Assembly (NCBI RefSeq): GCF_000025185.1
Contig: NC_013720.1
Location: forward strand, 4,774,001-4,838,000
Direction: 5' to 3'
DNA length: 64,000 nucleotides
DNA from: Pirellula staleyi DSM 6068
Lineage (GTDB): Bacteria > Planctomycetota > Planctomycetia > Pirellulales > Pirellulaceae
The notes below the pieces were generated by a model. It was not told the origin of the DNA, did not search any database, and saw nothing but the letters and a program-made list of their open reading frames with translations. A program made the translations under genes and the position numbers. Shown piece by piece: positions 1 to 8,580 of this stretch. The first letter of the stretch is position 1. The number at the start of each line of letters is the position of its first letter.

Positions 1-616
1 GTTCGAAGGCCACTGCCTCTTCACCGGCCAGAATTTCATCTCCCTTTTTGAAGCCTTCGAGGTAATCTCCCATCAACTTCGCTGGATTGGCAGCGAGTGC
101 GAGAGGGGACGACGAAATCACTTCCCCTTTGTCGATCACAAAGCTGAGGGACATGTGATGCCCCTCGATCGATAATCCCCAGCGGCCGTCGGCTGTCGGT
201 TTCCCAAACAGCGTGAAGTAGTAACGTTCAGCATCGCGAAGCGGTGTGCCGGTTTTCTTCTTCTCGAGTTCCTTTAGCAGGTTTTCAGTCGCCATGATCC
301 GAGTAGCTTTGGTGTAACCGATCTTGCTGAGTGCCGTGGCCAGCAACTTGTGAGCGGCTGCACGCTGAGCTTCATTCATCTCGCGAATCTGCAACCCTTT
401 ACGCTCATTCTTGGGAATGAAGTGCCAGTCGACACGCGCTGGCGCATCGTAGTCCATGGCTGCTTTTTTCAGCTGACCTTCATCGAGCATCGCCAGAAAA
501 GCCGCGCCACTGGCAGAAAGCTCTTCACCAGCACCAACGCGTCGCAGCGAACTCCAGGCGGTGGCACCCGCAAGCACAATGGCCAAGCATGTGATCAGCC
601 GAATCGCATTGTTCAT
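1..616 (-). CDS. DUF3500-like secreted protein (C-terminus outside window)
   Basis: The gene runs off the left edge; about 205 residues are visible. They begin with a hydrophobic signal-like segment (MNNAIRLITCLAIVLAGATA). A conserved stretch near residues 140-165 (YYFTLFGKP, then WGLSIEGHHMSLSF) matches what I know of the DUF3500 family, whose members are exported and have no established function. The start is the ATG at 616; the upstream strand shows no better one. No catalytic motif is visible in the part present. The family call is by motif memory and fairly confident; the role is unknown. Confidence 0.72.
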   Translation of the reverse strand, partial: MNNAIRLITCLAIVLAGATAWSSLRRVGAGEELSASGAAFLAMLDEGQLKKAAMDYDAPARVDWHFIPKNERKGLQIREMNEAQRAAAHKLLATALSKIGYTKATRIMATENLLKELEKKKTGTPLRDAERYYFTLFGKPTADGRWGLSIEGHHMSLSFVIDKGEVISSSPLALAANPAKLMGDYLEGFKKGDEILAGEEAVAFE

Positions 617-788
617 GACAAAATCCTTCACGCGGGAGAGTAGCGCGAGATTCGTTGTTCTGGAGGAAGGCGAAAGGGAAAGGACCTGGGGAGAATTTCG
701 GCCTGATTACAGGGCCGAGGTGGGTTCCGAAGTATAGCCGACCCGCCGAGCATGTTCCACCAAGTTTCGGGAGATTTTGCCGACAAGA

Positions 789-1550
789 TTACTCCGGCAA
801 ATGGGGCCCATGATCCTCTTTTTTCGGGTCCCGATCGTGATGCTGTTGATTCAAGTGCAAATGCAAATCGGGCCGCGTATCGACGAGCCACTCGATCTTG
901 GCGTCGGAGAAGTTTCCACCATCCAGGTAGAGAGATTCCAGCTTCTCCAGTTTTGTAAATTTCTCGAGCGATGCATCGGTGATTGGCAAATCGATGAAGT
1001 GAATCCGTTTGAGCTTCGGAAACGTTGCGAGGAGGTCCATTGCCTCATCGTCGAGCAGGGGACTTGAGAGTCGCAGCTGAACCAGATTCGGGAGGGTCGC
1101 TAGTTTTTTGAGACCCGCTTGGGTGATGGTGGTTTGCGGAATATTGAGAATCACCAGCGACTTGATTTGCGAGATTTCATCAGCAGCTGCGTCGTCGATT
1201 AGTCCGCTGCGAATGCGGAGATGAATCAAGCTTGGAAGAGAGCGAAGCCCCTTTAATCCAGTCGCCGACAGACTGTTCTCTGCATGATCGAACTGCAGAA
1301 TCGCAATCTCGGGGGTCTTCAGCAGCGATTCGCAGGCGGCGTCGTCGACAGGCGTGCTTGTTAGTTGCACTTTGTCGCTCTTTCCCGAAACAACAGCCGC
1401 CAGTTGCTCAGCAAGTGTTGGCTCGGATGAAACCACAGCCGAGGAGCCCGGTAAATCGAGGTCAGCAGGCGTGTTGCTACAGCCTCCGCAGAGCAGATTA
1501 AGAGCGACCAGCATGCCGAGCTTCAACGGTGGGCAACATCGCAAAAACAT
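789..1550 (-). CDS. Leucine-rich-repeat lipoprotein
   Basis: A 253-residue protein with a lipoprotein signal: a hydrophobic stretch ends in LLCGGC, so Cys24 is the likely lipidated residue and the protein should be membrane-anchored on the outer face of the inner membrane or on the outer membrane. From about residue 85 to 225 it consists of irregular leucine-rich repeats of about 23-25 residues (for example SLVILNIPQTTITQAGLKKL and LVQLRLSSPLLDDEAMDLL). Such repeats usually bind other proteins. The C-terminus is rich in His, Asp and Lys. Lipoproteins of this build are common in planctomycetes; the partner is unknown. Confidence 0.75.
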   Translation of the reverse strand: MFLRCCPPLKLGMLVALNLLCGGCSNTPADLDLPGSSAVVSSEPTLAEQLAAVVSGKSDKVQLTSTPVDDAACESLLKTPEIAILQFDHAENSLSATGLKGLRSLPSLIHLRIRSGLIDDAAADEISQIKSLVILNIPQTTITQAGLKKLATLPNLVQLRLSSPLLDDEAMDLLATFPKLKRIHFIDLPITDASLEKFTKLEKLESLYLDGGNFSDAKIEWLVDTRPDLHLHLNQQHHDRDPKKEDHGPHLPE

Positions 1551-1582
1551 GAAAAACCAGTTCGCAATTTTTGGGTGAGTGG

Positions 1583-2590
1583 TTAGCCGAGCAATTTTAG
1601 TTCAACCGCCAGAGCCAGATCCGAGGTTCGCTCGATCGTAAACTCGCGCGAGGTGCCGCGGTAGTGAATCTCGACCACCGCTGGCAAATCTGCAGATTGC
1701 TTGGACGACTTAACAACAAGTTCAGCCGCTGCTCGATGCGCCCGCTCATCCAGCGATCGAACAAGTGCCATGGGCCCGACGAAGTTCCTGGGTGTAATCA
1801 AAACACAGTTTTGTGCGGCATCAGAATTGGCAAAGCGTGCGAGCCCTTCGTTTTCCACTTGCGAGCGGCCGAGAACGATCAGTTCGTGCGCCGGTGTCAC
1901 GAGTAGCTTCCCCGCCTCGAGCAATCGCAATTCATCAACCTCGATTGGCTGGGTCAACCGAAAGGCATGTAGCAGCCGCTCGACAAACACCTCGTCGTAA
2001 AGATTCGTCAGATGGCTTGGTCCGGGCATCGTAGTGAGGGCGAACCTTTCGGCCAGCGGCAACAGTTCTTTGCGAGTGCGACCACTGAGGCCGAGAAACT
2101 CCTCTCCTTGTATCCTTCTGTCGATCGCAGGGATCAGCGGCACTAGCAGTTTTGCCGAGAGGGGACGGAGCACTTGCCGCTCAAGTCTGGTATGACGATC
2201 GATGGTTTCAAAGGCAGCGATGGTCTGCGTTCCCTTGCGTTGTCCCGCAACTTCTCCCGTCACCAGTACGGCATCAGTTTCCAAATCGCTTAGCAACTTT
2301 TTCGCATTACGAAACATCGCCATACGAATGTCGAGCATGACGTTATCGTCGCCAAACCGGCGATGACGGAGGGAGTCGTAAAAAATGGCATCGGCGTCGA
2401 CAATCGAAAGGGGAACAGCGTGCCGCTGACAAAACGCGACAACTCGATCGGTGTGACGCGTGAAGAAACCAGCGAAATGGAGCGCCGTGAGTTCGATGCC
2501 AGCTTCTCGCGCCAGAAGCAGAGCGATTTGGCTATCGAGGCTGGCCGAAAGAAGAGCGATGCCACGCATCGGCGAAAAAGAAGCGGTCAC
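1583..2590 (-). CDS. PP-loop ATPase-like protein with NFACT-R-like C-terminal domain
   Basis: A 335-residue protein. The N-terminal half resembles the nucleotide-binding fold of tRNA thiolases such as MnmA and ThiI: a strand then LLSASLDSQIA stands where the SGGxDS PP-loop should be, followed by ALHFAGFF and later VLVTGEVAGQRKGTQ. The PP-loop is degenerate (SASLDS), so adenylation activity is uncertain. The C-terminal part from about residue 215 (LLEAGKLLVTPAHELIVLG, then NCVLITPRNFVGPMAL) resembles the NFACT-R RNA-binding domain found at the end of some thiouridylase-like proteins. A role in tRNA thiolation or RNA handling is inferred only. The gene stands alone between the LRR lipoprotein and rnc. 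Confidence 0.6.
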   Translation of the reverse strand: MTASFSPMRGIALLSASLDSQIALLLAREAGIELTALHFAGFFTRHTDRVVAFCQRHAVPLSIVDADAIFYDSLRHRRFGDDNVMLDIRMAMFRNAKKLLSDLETDAVLVTGEVAGQRKGTQTIAAFETIDRHTRLERQVLRPLSAKLLVPLIPAIDRRIQGEEFLGLSGRTRKELLPLAERFALTTMPGPSHLTNLYDEVFVERLLHAFRLTQPIEVDELRLLEAGKLLVTPAHELIVLGRSQVENEGLARFANSDAAQNCVLITPRNFVGPMALVRSLDERAHRAAAELVVKSSKQSADLPAVVEIHYRGTSREFTIERTSDLALAVELKLLG

Positions 2591-2636
2591 GCAGCGTTTC
2601 CAAAGTGTTGTCCCGCCCGATCAGCCACCAGCAAAA

Positions 2637-3419
2637 TCAGTCGGATGGAAACGGGGCAGCTTCCCCTTTGATCTCGGCGAGGGCATTGTTCGCCGCTCGT
2701 TGCTCAGCTTCTTTTTTGTTCCGTCCCCAGGCTGCTTGATACTTTTTGCCACCCACCGAAGCGCTAATCTTAAAGCACTTGCTATGGTCGGGGCCTTTTT
2801 CGTCGAGCAAGTGATACGTGGGGGTATTGCCGCATTCGCGCTGAGCAAACTGCTGCAGTAGCGATTTGTAGTTGCCCCCCAGTTCGCCAGCTGCCGCGAG
2901 TTCGACCTCGGGACCGATATAGTTATTGATGAACTGCCGTGCTGCTTGTTCACCACCATCGAGATAGATCGCCGCGATGAGCGATTCGAAAACGTCGGCC
3001 AGCAGCGAAGGGGGAACGTTCGGGCTCGACGACATGCCTTTGCCAAGAATCAGGAACTCTTGCAAACCAAGCGCTTCACTCACCTTGGCACAGGTCTGGC
3101 GGCTGACGACCACCGACTTTACTTTAGTGAGATCCCCTTCGAGATAGTCGGGGAATTGGCGGTAGAGCATCTCGCAGACATAGACACCCAGGATCGCGTC
3201 GCCGAGAAACTCGAGACGCTCGTTGGAGGCGAGGCGATGTTCCGCACCACTGGCATGCGTTAAAGCACTTCGCAGCAGCGGTTTACTGTTGAAGACGTAG
3301 CCCAAACGACGCTCGCAACGGGCCAATCCCGACTCATCGACAGACGTTGCTGGCGCTTCGGGAGGAGCCGTAAGCTCAGCCGAAGTGGTGGCAGGGTCGT
3401 CGAGAAGTGGATCAGACAT
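2637..3419 (-). CDS. rnc: Ribonuclease III
   Basis: Double-strand-specific endoribonuclease that processes rRNA precursors and structured RNAs in the cytoplasm. The signature NERLEFLGDAIL near residue 66 carries the metal-binding acidic residues, and a second acidic site is seen in LLADVFESLIAAIYLDGG. The last 70 residues form a double-stranded RNA-binding domain (NYKSLLQQFAQ ... AAWGRNKKEAEQRAANNAL). About 260 residues, with an acidic, Pro/Ala-rich N-terminal extension of about 30 residues. I chose the ATG at 3419 (MSDPLLDD); an in-frame GTG at 3458 would add 13 residues. Neither has a clear ribosome-binding site. Confidence 0.93.
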   Translation of the reverse strand: MSDPLLDDPATTSAELTAPPEAPATSVDESGLARCERRLGYVFNSKPLLRSALTHASGAEHRLASNERLEFLGDAILGVYVCEMLYRQFPDYLEGDLTKVKSVVVSRQTCAKVSEALGLQEFLILGKGMSSSPNVPPSLLADVFESLIAAIYLDGGEQAARQFINNYIGPEVELAAAGELGGNYKSLLQQFAQRECGNTPTYHLLDEKGPDHSKCFKISASVGGKKYQAAWGRNKKEAEQRAANNALAEIKGEAAPFPSD

Positions 3420-3588
3420 GAGCCAGCGGTGGTTAGTGGTGCTTACAAGGTTCTTCACACAACCCTAAATTAGCAGGTGGGGTTTGTCAACGTAATCTCG
3501 CTGGTGGAAAGCACTTCAGCAAATGCGGCCACCCGCACTGCGTAGCGGTAATCCAGCGACCGAATCGACTTACGAAGAGAGATTTTTG

Positions 3589-4566
3589 ATGCGCATCGTG
3601 ATTTGTTACCCGGTCGAACAGCGACACTTAGACCAACTTCAGGCAGCCGCTCCGCACTGCGAGATATTCCTATCGTCGCAAGAAACGATTGCCCGCGACC
3701 TGTTTTTGGCCGACATCTTCTGCGGACATGCCAAAGTGCCGGTGCCATGGCCCGAAGTGGTGGCTCAAAACAAACTGCAGTGGATTCAGTCGTCGGCGGC
3801 TGGGCTCGACCATTGCCTCGTCCCCGAGGTGATTGCCTCGGAAATTGTGGTCACCAGCGCGTCGGGACTGTTTGCCGATCAAGTAGCCGAACAAGCACTC
3901 GCGCTCCTCCTGGGGCTACTCCGGTCGATGCCGGTTTTCTTTCGCGCTCAGCAGAAGAAAGAGTTCATCCGACGTCCTACTGGCGACCTCCACCACAAAA
4001 CGATCGGAATCGTGGGGCTCGGCGGAAACGGAACGCGGATGGCCGAAGTTTTGCGCCCCTGGAAAACGCGAATCATCGCCACCGATATGTTTGTGGACGA
4101 GAAGCCCGACTGCGTCGACGAACTTCGCCCCGCAGATCAACTCGACTGGCTCCTCGCTGAGTCCGACATCGTGATTTTGGCCATGCCACTCAATAGTCAA
4201 ACGCACGGCATGATCGGAAAGAAGGAATTTGCCACGATGAAAAAAGGGACCACGCTGATCAATGTTGCGCGCGGCCAGGTGGTGGTCGAATCGGAACTCG
4301 TAAGCGCGTTGGCTTCGGGGCATTTAGCTGGCGCAGGACTCGATGTGACCGAAGTCGAGCCTCTTCCCCTCGATAGCCCGCTCTGGGAGATGCCCCACGT
4401 GATGATCACCCCACATGTCGGCGCTCAAGCGAAACGGAGAGTTGACGACTCAACCAACCTGATTGCCGAAAACTTGCGACGTTATTTTGCAGGAGAAACA
4501 CTCATTAATCGTGTCGACAAAGTGCTTGGGTACCCAACACCTCGTGCACGCCATGGTCTTGAATAG
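3589..4566 (+). CDS. D-2-hydroxyacid dehydrogenase (NAD-dependent)
   Basis: A cytoplasmic oxidoreductase of the D-isomer-specific 2-hydroxyacid dehydrogenase family, 325 residues. The Rossmann motif GIVGLGGNG lies near residue 140. The catalytic triad is visible: Arg in NVARGQVV (about 226), Glu in DVTEVEPLP (about 255) and His in MITPHVG (about 275). The start at 3589 is preceded by GAAGAGAG; a longer frame from 3523 has no ribosome-binding site and no family similarity. The substrate (glyoxylate, hydroxypyruvate or phosphoglycerate) cannot be told, but the protein lacks the ACT domain of long SerA proteins. It converges with the next gene over a shared terminator. Confidence 0.88.
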   Translation: MRIVICYPVEQRHLDQLQAAAPHCEIFLSSQETIARDLFLADIFCGHAKVPVPWPEVVAQNKLQWIQSSAAGLDHCLVPEVIASEIVVTSASGLFADQVAEQALALLLGLLRSMPVFFRAQQKKEFIRRPTGDLHHKTIGIVGLGGNGTRMAEVLRPWKTRIIATDMFVDEKPDCVDELRPADQLDWLLAESDIVILAMPLNSQTHGMIGKKEFATMKKGTTLINVARGQVVVESELVSALASGHLAGAGLDVTEVEPLPLDSPLWEMPHVMITPHVGAQAKRRVDDSTNLIAENLRRYFAGETLINRVDKVLGYPTPRARHGLE

Positions 4567-4592
4567 TATGAAGACCTTATAGCTCCATAAAA

Positions 4593-4630
4593 AAAGAACG
4601 GATAGAGTTTAAGAGCTCTATCCGTTCTTT
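4593..4630. terminator. Bidirectional terminator hairpin
   Basis: A perfect 15-bp inverted repeat (AAAGAACGGATAGAG and its complement) around an 8-base loop, with A-rich sequence on the left side and TTT on the right. It sits between two converging genes (dehydrogenase ending at 4566, minus-strand gene ending at 4695), so it can end transcription from both sides. Confidence 0.85.
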
Positions 4631-4694
4631 ATTGATAGTCCAACCAATACTCAGATCGTGGAGCCTATTAATGCACCACGATGAGAATATCAAC

Positions 4695-6584
4695 CTAGTC
4701 GAGTTGACGTTTCAGTGTGAAAGCACTGTAGTGCAACCCTGTTTCGTCACTCGTGGCCATGCCGCCACCGGGAGCGAGGTACTTGGAAATCGACGAGAAG
4801 GGAGGAATCGGATTCTCTTTCATGATTCCATCGACTCGCTTGAAGAATGGATTTTCGTTTTCCAGTCCACGATCGATGCGCGACTTCACAGCATCGCCGG
4901 TTGCCAGATCGTAGAGCATTCGCATCGATTCCTCGGGACGCGAAAACTGTAGCATTCCTGGTGCATTCCCACCATTTTGTCGCTTCACCTTGCTGGCGAT
5001 CAACTTGAAATCGGGCTGATCAGCGAGTCCTCTCGCAGGGTCAGTCGTGGCGAGTAGCGATGCTTCCAAAGCCTCGACGCTATCACAAATTAGCAAGTAA
5101 TCGCCCACGATTGCAAAGCAAGGGGTCGGTTGACGCGTGATGCGAGGACGCGGAGTGTCTCCCTCAGCTGGTGGCTGCTGGGGCGCTGGCCCTGGAATAA
5201 CGTGATAGGTGACACCTGCCATCGTTTTCTTTTCGAGGCGATCGGCAAACTTCTCGACGATCTTATTATGCACGTCCAAGAAGGAATTGGCGTCTTTCAA
5301 TTTCAATCCGACCATAATGCACTGACCATTAATGGTGGCTGGCTTTTGAATCCAGTTGGCAATAGAAATTCGACCATCCAGTGCTGGCACAATCTCTTTT
5401 TCAACATCGACACCGATACGATCGCTCAGACGAACCTTTACTTCGCGCTGGAACTCCCCCTCTTCCATGATGCTGTTATAAAGTTCTGCAGCAACCGAGT
5501 AGCTCTCTTGTACGTTCCAGTGGAGCGTGGTGTAGGCCGAAGACTCCGCGGGAACCCATGGCTCGGGCGTGGTGTCGCCAGCGCCGAAGGCGAGAACTTT
5601 CACGATCCCAGCGCGTGGCTCTTCGATCAGGATGTGGTAGTGAGCCACTTGGTCGAATTCACCCGTCGAGAAGGTGAGGCTGCCTCCCACACCTTTCACA
5701 CCATCGACGCCGAGCACAGGAAACAGGGCAACAGCTGTCTGTACGGCAAAGTTTCCACGGGCCGTAGCACGAACGATTTCGATCGGATCGACAAAGAAAG
5801 TGAATTGCGGTGGATCGTCGCTCGATCCGGCACAGCGGCTCATGATGGAGTTGAACTGATCGTTTTCAGCAAGTGATTTGATCTCGCTACCGTCCCACAG
5901 GTCCAGGACCTGCTCGGAGAGTGCTTCGCTCGTGGTGAAGACCAGCGTCCCTTCTTTTTCGAAGTAGACGATCTTGCCGCCGTCGGGACCTGTAACAAGC
6001 GTTGCCTCGACACCGGCGATTTTCACCGTTTCGACGTCGCCACCTTCTTGCTTAACAAACGTCTCACCATCCTCGAGCAGTTTGATCGCTGTGGGCAAAC
6101 GTTCCTTAACATCCATCAACATCACAACGCCGGTCGGCTGATCTCGAGCACTCACAAACCCCACGGCGATTTCACCTTGGGGAAGAACAATCAGGTCGTC
6201 GAGCGGCACGCTGATGCGGTCTTCGAGTGTGTTCCAGGCTTCCTGAATAGCAGCATAAGTGCTGGATACCAGGGGCTTTACATCTTCGTCGCCGGCAATT
6301 CGCCCCAGTGCAGTTTCCTTGAATCGCTCGCGCAGAAGCGGAGCATCGGTGATTCGGGCAAATGCTAAGGTATGCGTGGGCAACAACTTAGGAGCGCTCG
6401 GACGTTCCGCAAAAGCGGCCCCAGCGAGTGTCAAAGCGATGGCCAGGCTCGAACCAGCCCAGCGATAAGTGCGTCCCCAAAGGGAAAAGAGCCGACGTTG
6501 CACAGAAAAGTCTCCGGTTGCGAAGAAAAACTCGCCAGAAGTGCGGTCGGCAGCAATACCCAGCGGAGGGATCGTGGGTTTCAT
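4695..6584 (-). CDS. Secreted protein of unknown function (DUF3352-like)
   Basis: About 629 residues from the ATG at 6584. The N-terminal 60 residues include a basic stretch and a hydrophobic segment (SSLAIALTLAGAAFA) ending in a plausible AFA cleavage site, so the product is probably periplasmic. The mature part has no enzyme motif I recognise. It contains several repeated alpha/beta stretches of the kind annotated as DUF3352 in planctomycetes (for example LPTHTLAFARITDAPLLRER and ALSEQVLDLWDGSEIKSLA). A small Pro-rich linker (APQQPPAEGDTPRPR) lies at about residue 475. The N-terminus is uncertain: an upstream TTG at 6629 is possible but less likely. Confidence 0.6.
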   Translation of the reverse strand: MKPTIPPLGIAADRTSGEFFFATGDFSVQRRLFSLWGRTYRWAGSSLAIALTLAGAAFAERPSAPKLLPTHTLAFARITDAPLLRERFKETALGRIAGDEDVKPLVSSTYAAIQEAWNTLEDRISVPLDDLIVLPQGEIAVGFVSARDQPTGVVMLMDVKERLPTAIKLLEDGETFVKQEGGDVETVKIAGVEATLVTGPDGGKIVYFEKEGTLVFTTSEALSEQVLDLWDGSEIKSLAENDQFNSIMSRCAGSSDDPPQFTFFVDPIEIVRATARGNFAVQTAVALFPVLGVDGVKGVGGSLTFSTGEFDQVAHYHILIEEPRAGIVKVLAFGAGDTTPEPWVPAESSAYTTLHWNVQESYSVAAELYNSIMEEGEFQREVKVRLSDRIGVDVEKEIVPALDGRISIANWIQKPATINGQCIMVGLKLKDANSFLDVHNKIVEKFADRLEKKTMAGVTYHVIPGPAPQQPPAEGDTPRPRITRQPTPCFAIVGDYLLICDSVEALEASLLATTDPARGLADQPDFKLIASKVKRQNGGNAPGMLQFSRPEESMRMLYDLATGDAVKSRIDRGLENENPFFKRVDGIMKENPIPPFSSISKYLAPGGGMATSDETGLHYSAFTLKRQLD

Positions 6585-6809
6585 CCAGATAGCGACAATC
6601 TGCCGAAGGTCCGCACCTGCGCGTAGCAAGTTTCATTGCTCCGGGCATGCTTGCACCCCTACAATCGGTAGTAGGTTGAACTTGGTCGCTTGGTTAGTCG
6701 GCAGTGGACGATGACAAACCAGCGCTTGCTCATCCGCTGAGAGAAGTTCTAAACCGAGCCACCCGCTCGATTTACTTGGTATACGCTCTGTTTGCTGGAA
6801 GGTCCGAAG

Positions 6810-7562
6810 ATGAAGAACACGCTGCTGATCGCCGCTTTGGCCACAGGTTTGCTCGCTTTGAGCGTGAGCGAGTCGCAGGCCCAGTATGGAGCGAGCGGAA
6901 CTTCGAGCAGCAGCAGCGGGCTGTTTGGCAGTCGCACGCAGGGAAGCGGCATCTCTTCCCGAAGTGGAGGGGGCACTAGCAGCGGTGGCACCGGGGGCCT
7001 GGGTGACGCTGGAGCCGTGCAAGGTGACGAGCGCTATGTCCGCGGCAATCGCGACGCTGGTTCGTTCGTTGGCTCCGACTCGGCCGATACAGCACCAGTC
7101 GGCGTCTCGCAATCGAGTGGCGGACGTGGTGCTGCTGGCGGTGGCATTCAAAGCCTGTTCGGTGGCAGCGGCGGTTTTGCCGACTTCGCTCGCCAAAATG
7201 GATTCAATCCCAATCAAGGGGGCGGCAATCAATCGCGCACCCAGCTCCGCATTCCAATTCGCCTCGGCTTCACACCCGAGCCCACCAACATGGCCGGGTT
7301 TCAAACAAAGTTCGAAACGCGGCTGACACGCATCCCAGCACTCAAGCGTCTGGGACCTATCGATGTCGAGATGCTCGGCAACACAGCTATCCTGCGGGGA
7401 GTAGTGGCATCTGCTGAAGATCGCCAACTGGCTGAAGATTTGGCGATGATGGAACCGGAAGTGGCTGACGTTGATAACGAGTTGATCGTGGGTCCGGTGG
7501 AGTCCAAGGGCGAGGAACTCCCTGTCCCAGCGCCGAGCGACGACCCACTGTTGAAGAACTAA
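6810..7562 (+). CDS. Secreted BON-domain protein
   Basis: A 250-residue exported protein: signal peptide MKNTLLIAALATGLLALS ending at SQAQ, then about 120 residues of Gly/Ser-rich low-complexity sequence, then a BON domain (about residues 155-235, ending IDVEMLGNTAILRGVVAS and VADVDNELIV). BON domains bind membranes or other envelope components. The start at 6810 has GGAAGG seven bases upstream. The last 176 bases of the gene overlap, on the opposite strand, the end of the lipoprotein gene. Confidence 0.8.
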   Translation: MKNTLLIAALATGLLALSVSESQAQYGASGTSSSSSGLFGSRTQGSGISSRSGGGTSSGGTGGLGDAGAVQGDERYVRGNRDAGSFVGSDSADTAPVGVSQSSGGRGAAGGGIQSLFGGSGGFADFARQNGFNPNQGGGNQSRTQLRIPIRLGFTPEPTNMAGFQTKFETRLTRIPALKRLGPIDVEMLGNTAILRGVVASAEDRQLAEDLAMMEPEVADVDNELIVGPVESKGEELPVPAPSDDPLLKN

Positions 7563-8505
7563 GTGGCGAACGATTCTCCGTAGGCACTTGTGGAGTCATT
7601 TCGACTGCCACATTCGCACCGGTGGGTGGCATCACTTGCTGCTGCTGAAATGCCGGAGCTGTTGCCAACGTTTGCGTCCGGACTTGGCCGGTTGGCGCTA
7701 CAGCCATACGCTCGGCCAGCGAACTGGGGACATGAATCGAAGTCGCCCGCAAGCTCTTGGGTGGCGTGCTGGAAACAGTCGTGGGATTGGTCGTGCCCAG
7801 CAGTTGCTCGTGCACCGATCGCGAGTCCCCCGGCAATTCGTGCGTTACATTCACAGCCCCCATCATTTGCGTCGGAACTTGCTCTTCGTACGAGATCTGC
7901 TTCACCGACGAATCGCTGTAAACCTTGGGCAGATTTGTCAATTGTGGGGTAGGTGGTTCCGACTGTTTTTCCTCAGAACCTGGTAGCAGGTTACGCGACT
8001 GCTGAGCCATCACCACCTTGCCACTGGAAGCGGTGAAAACTGGCACAAGACTGATCTGCTTACGAATGCCACCCACTTCATCCCACGGCACCCACACACT
8101 GTAACTGGGGCCCAAATCGGTCGGAGCAAAGTGGCTGCTGAATGTCTCCTGAGGAAACGCATAGCGACGATCGGGCGCCTGACTTGCCTTCTGCTCGGAT
8201 TGCGAATCGTCGTAAGCGTTCACCACCAACTGACCTTCGACGGCAATCGGATTGTTCATCTTTCCGTAGAAGTAAATCCGCCCACCAAAACCACGTGTCG
8301 GCTTTTTACCTGGCTCGCTATACATCGCTGGGGACCAGATCACGACCATTCGCTCGGGCGATTCAAACTTGCTCTCGGTCACCTCAGGTTCGGATTTCCA
8401 AAGCTTGAAATCCTTCTTCCACAACTCAGCCGGAGAGACACATCCGGTCGCAGCTGTCGTCACGAGGATCGCCAGTACCATCGCAATTTGAAAGTTCGTT
8501 TTCAT
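7387..8505 (-). CDS. Lipoprotein downstream of the secretin gene
   Basis: About 372 residues. The signal ends in the lipobox-like TTAATGC (Cys22), so the product is a lipoprotein. Residues 50-200 look folded (MVVIWSPAMYSEPGKKPTRG, then GRIYFYGKMNNPIAVEGQL, then YSVWVPWDEVGG); the rest is Pro/Ser/Thr/Gln-rich and probably disordered. It follows gspD by 75 bp on the same strand and may be co-transcribed with it, which makes a secretin-assembly lipoprotein (pilotin-like) conceivable but unproven. The final 58 codons lie antisense to the BON-domain gene, suggesting that an earlier stop codon was lost. I do not recognise a named family. The ATG at 8505 was chosen because the signal peptide begins there. 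Confidence 0.65.
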   Translation of the reverse strand: MKTNFQIAMVLAILVTTAATGCVSPAELWKKDFKLWKSEPEVTESKFESPERMVVIWSPAMYSEPGKKPTRGFGGRIYFYGKMNNPIAVEGQLVVNAYDDSQSEQKASQAPDRRYAFPQETFSSHFAPTDLGPSYSVWVPWDEVGGIRKQISLVPVFTASSGKVVMAQQSRNLLPGSEEKQSEPPTPQLTNLPKVYSDSSVKQISYEEQVPTQMMGAVNVTHELPGDSRSVHEQLLGTTNPTTVSSTPPKSLRATSIHVPSSLAERMAVAPTGQVRTQTLATAPAFQQQQVMPPTGANVAVEMTPQVPTENRSPLSSSTVGRRSALGQGVPRPWTPPDPRSTRYQRQPLPVPSSPNLQPVGDLQQMPLLPAG

Positions 8506-8580
8506 AGCCCACCTGGCTGCCACTTCTAGGAACATCGTGTTCTTGGCTTCACTGGTTCGACCGACAAGCAAATCAAACGC

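Noticed and set aside
3523-3588. Longer N-terminus of the 2-hydroxyacid dehydrogenase
   Set aside because: The extra 22 residues have no family similarity, and a ribosome-binding site precedes the ATG at 3589.
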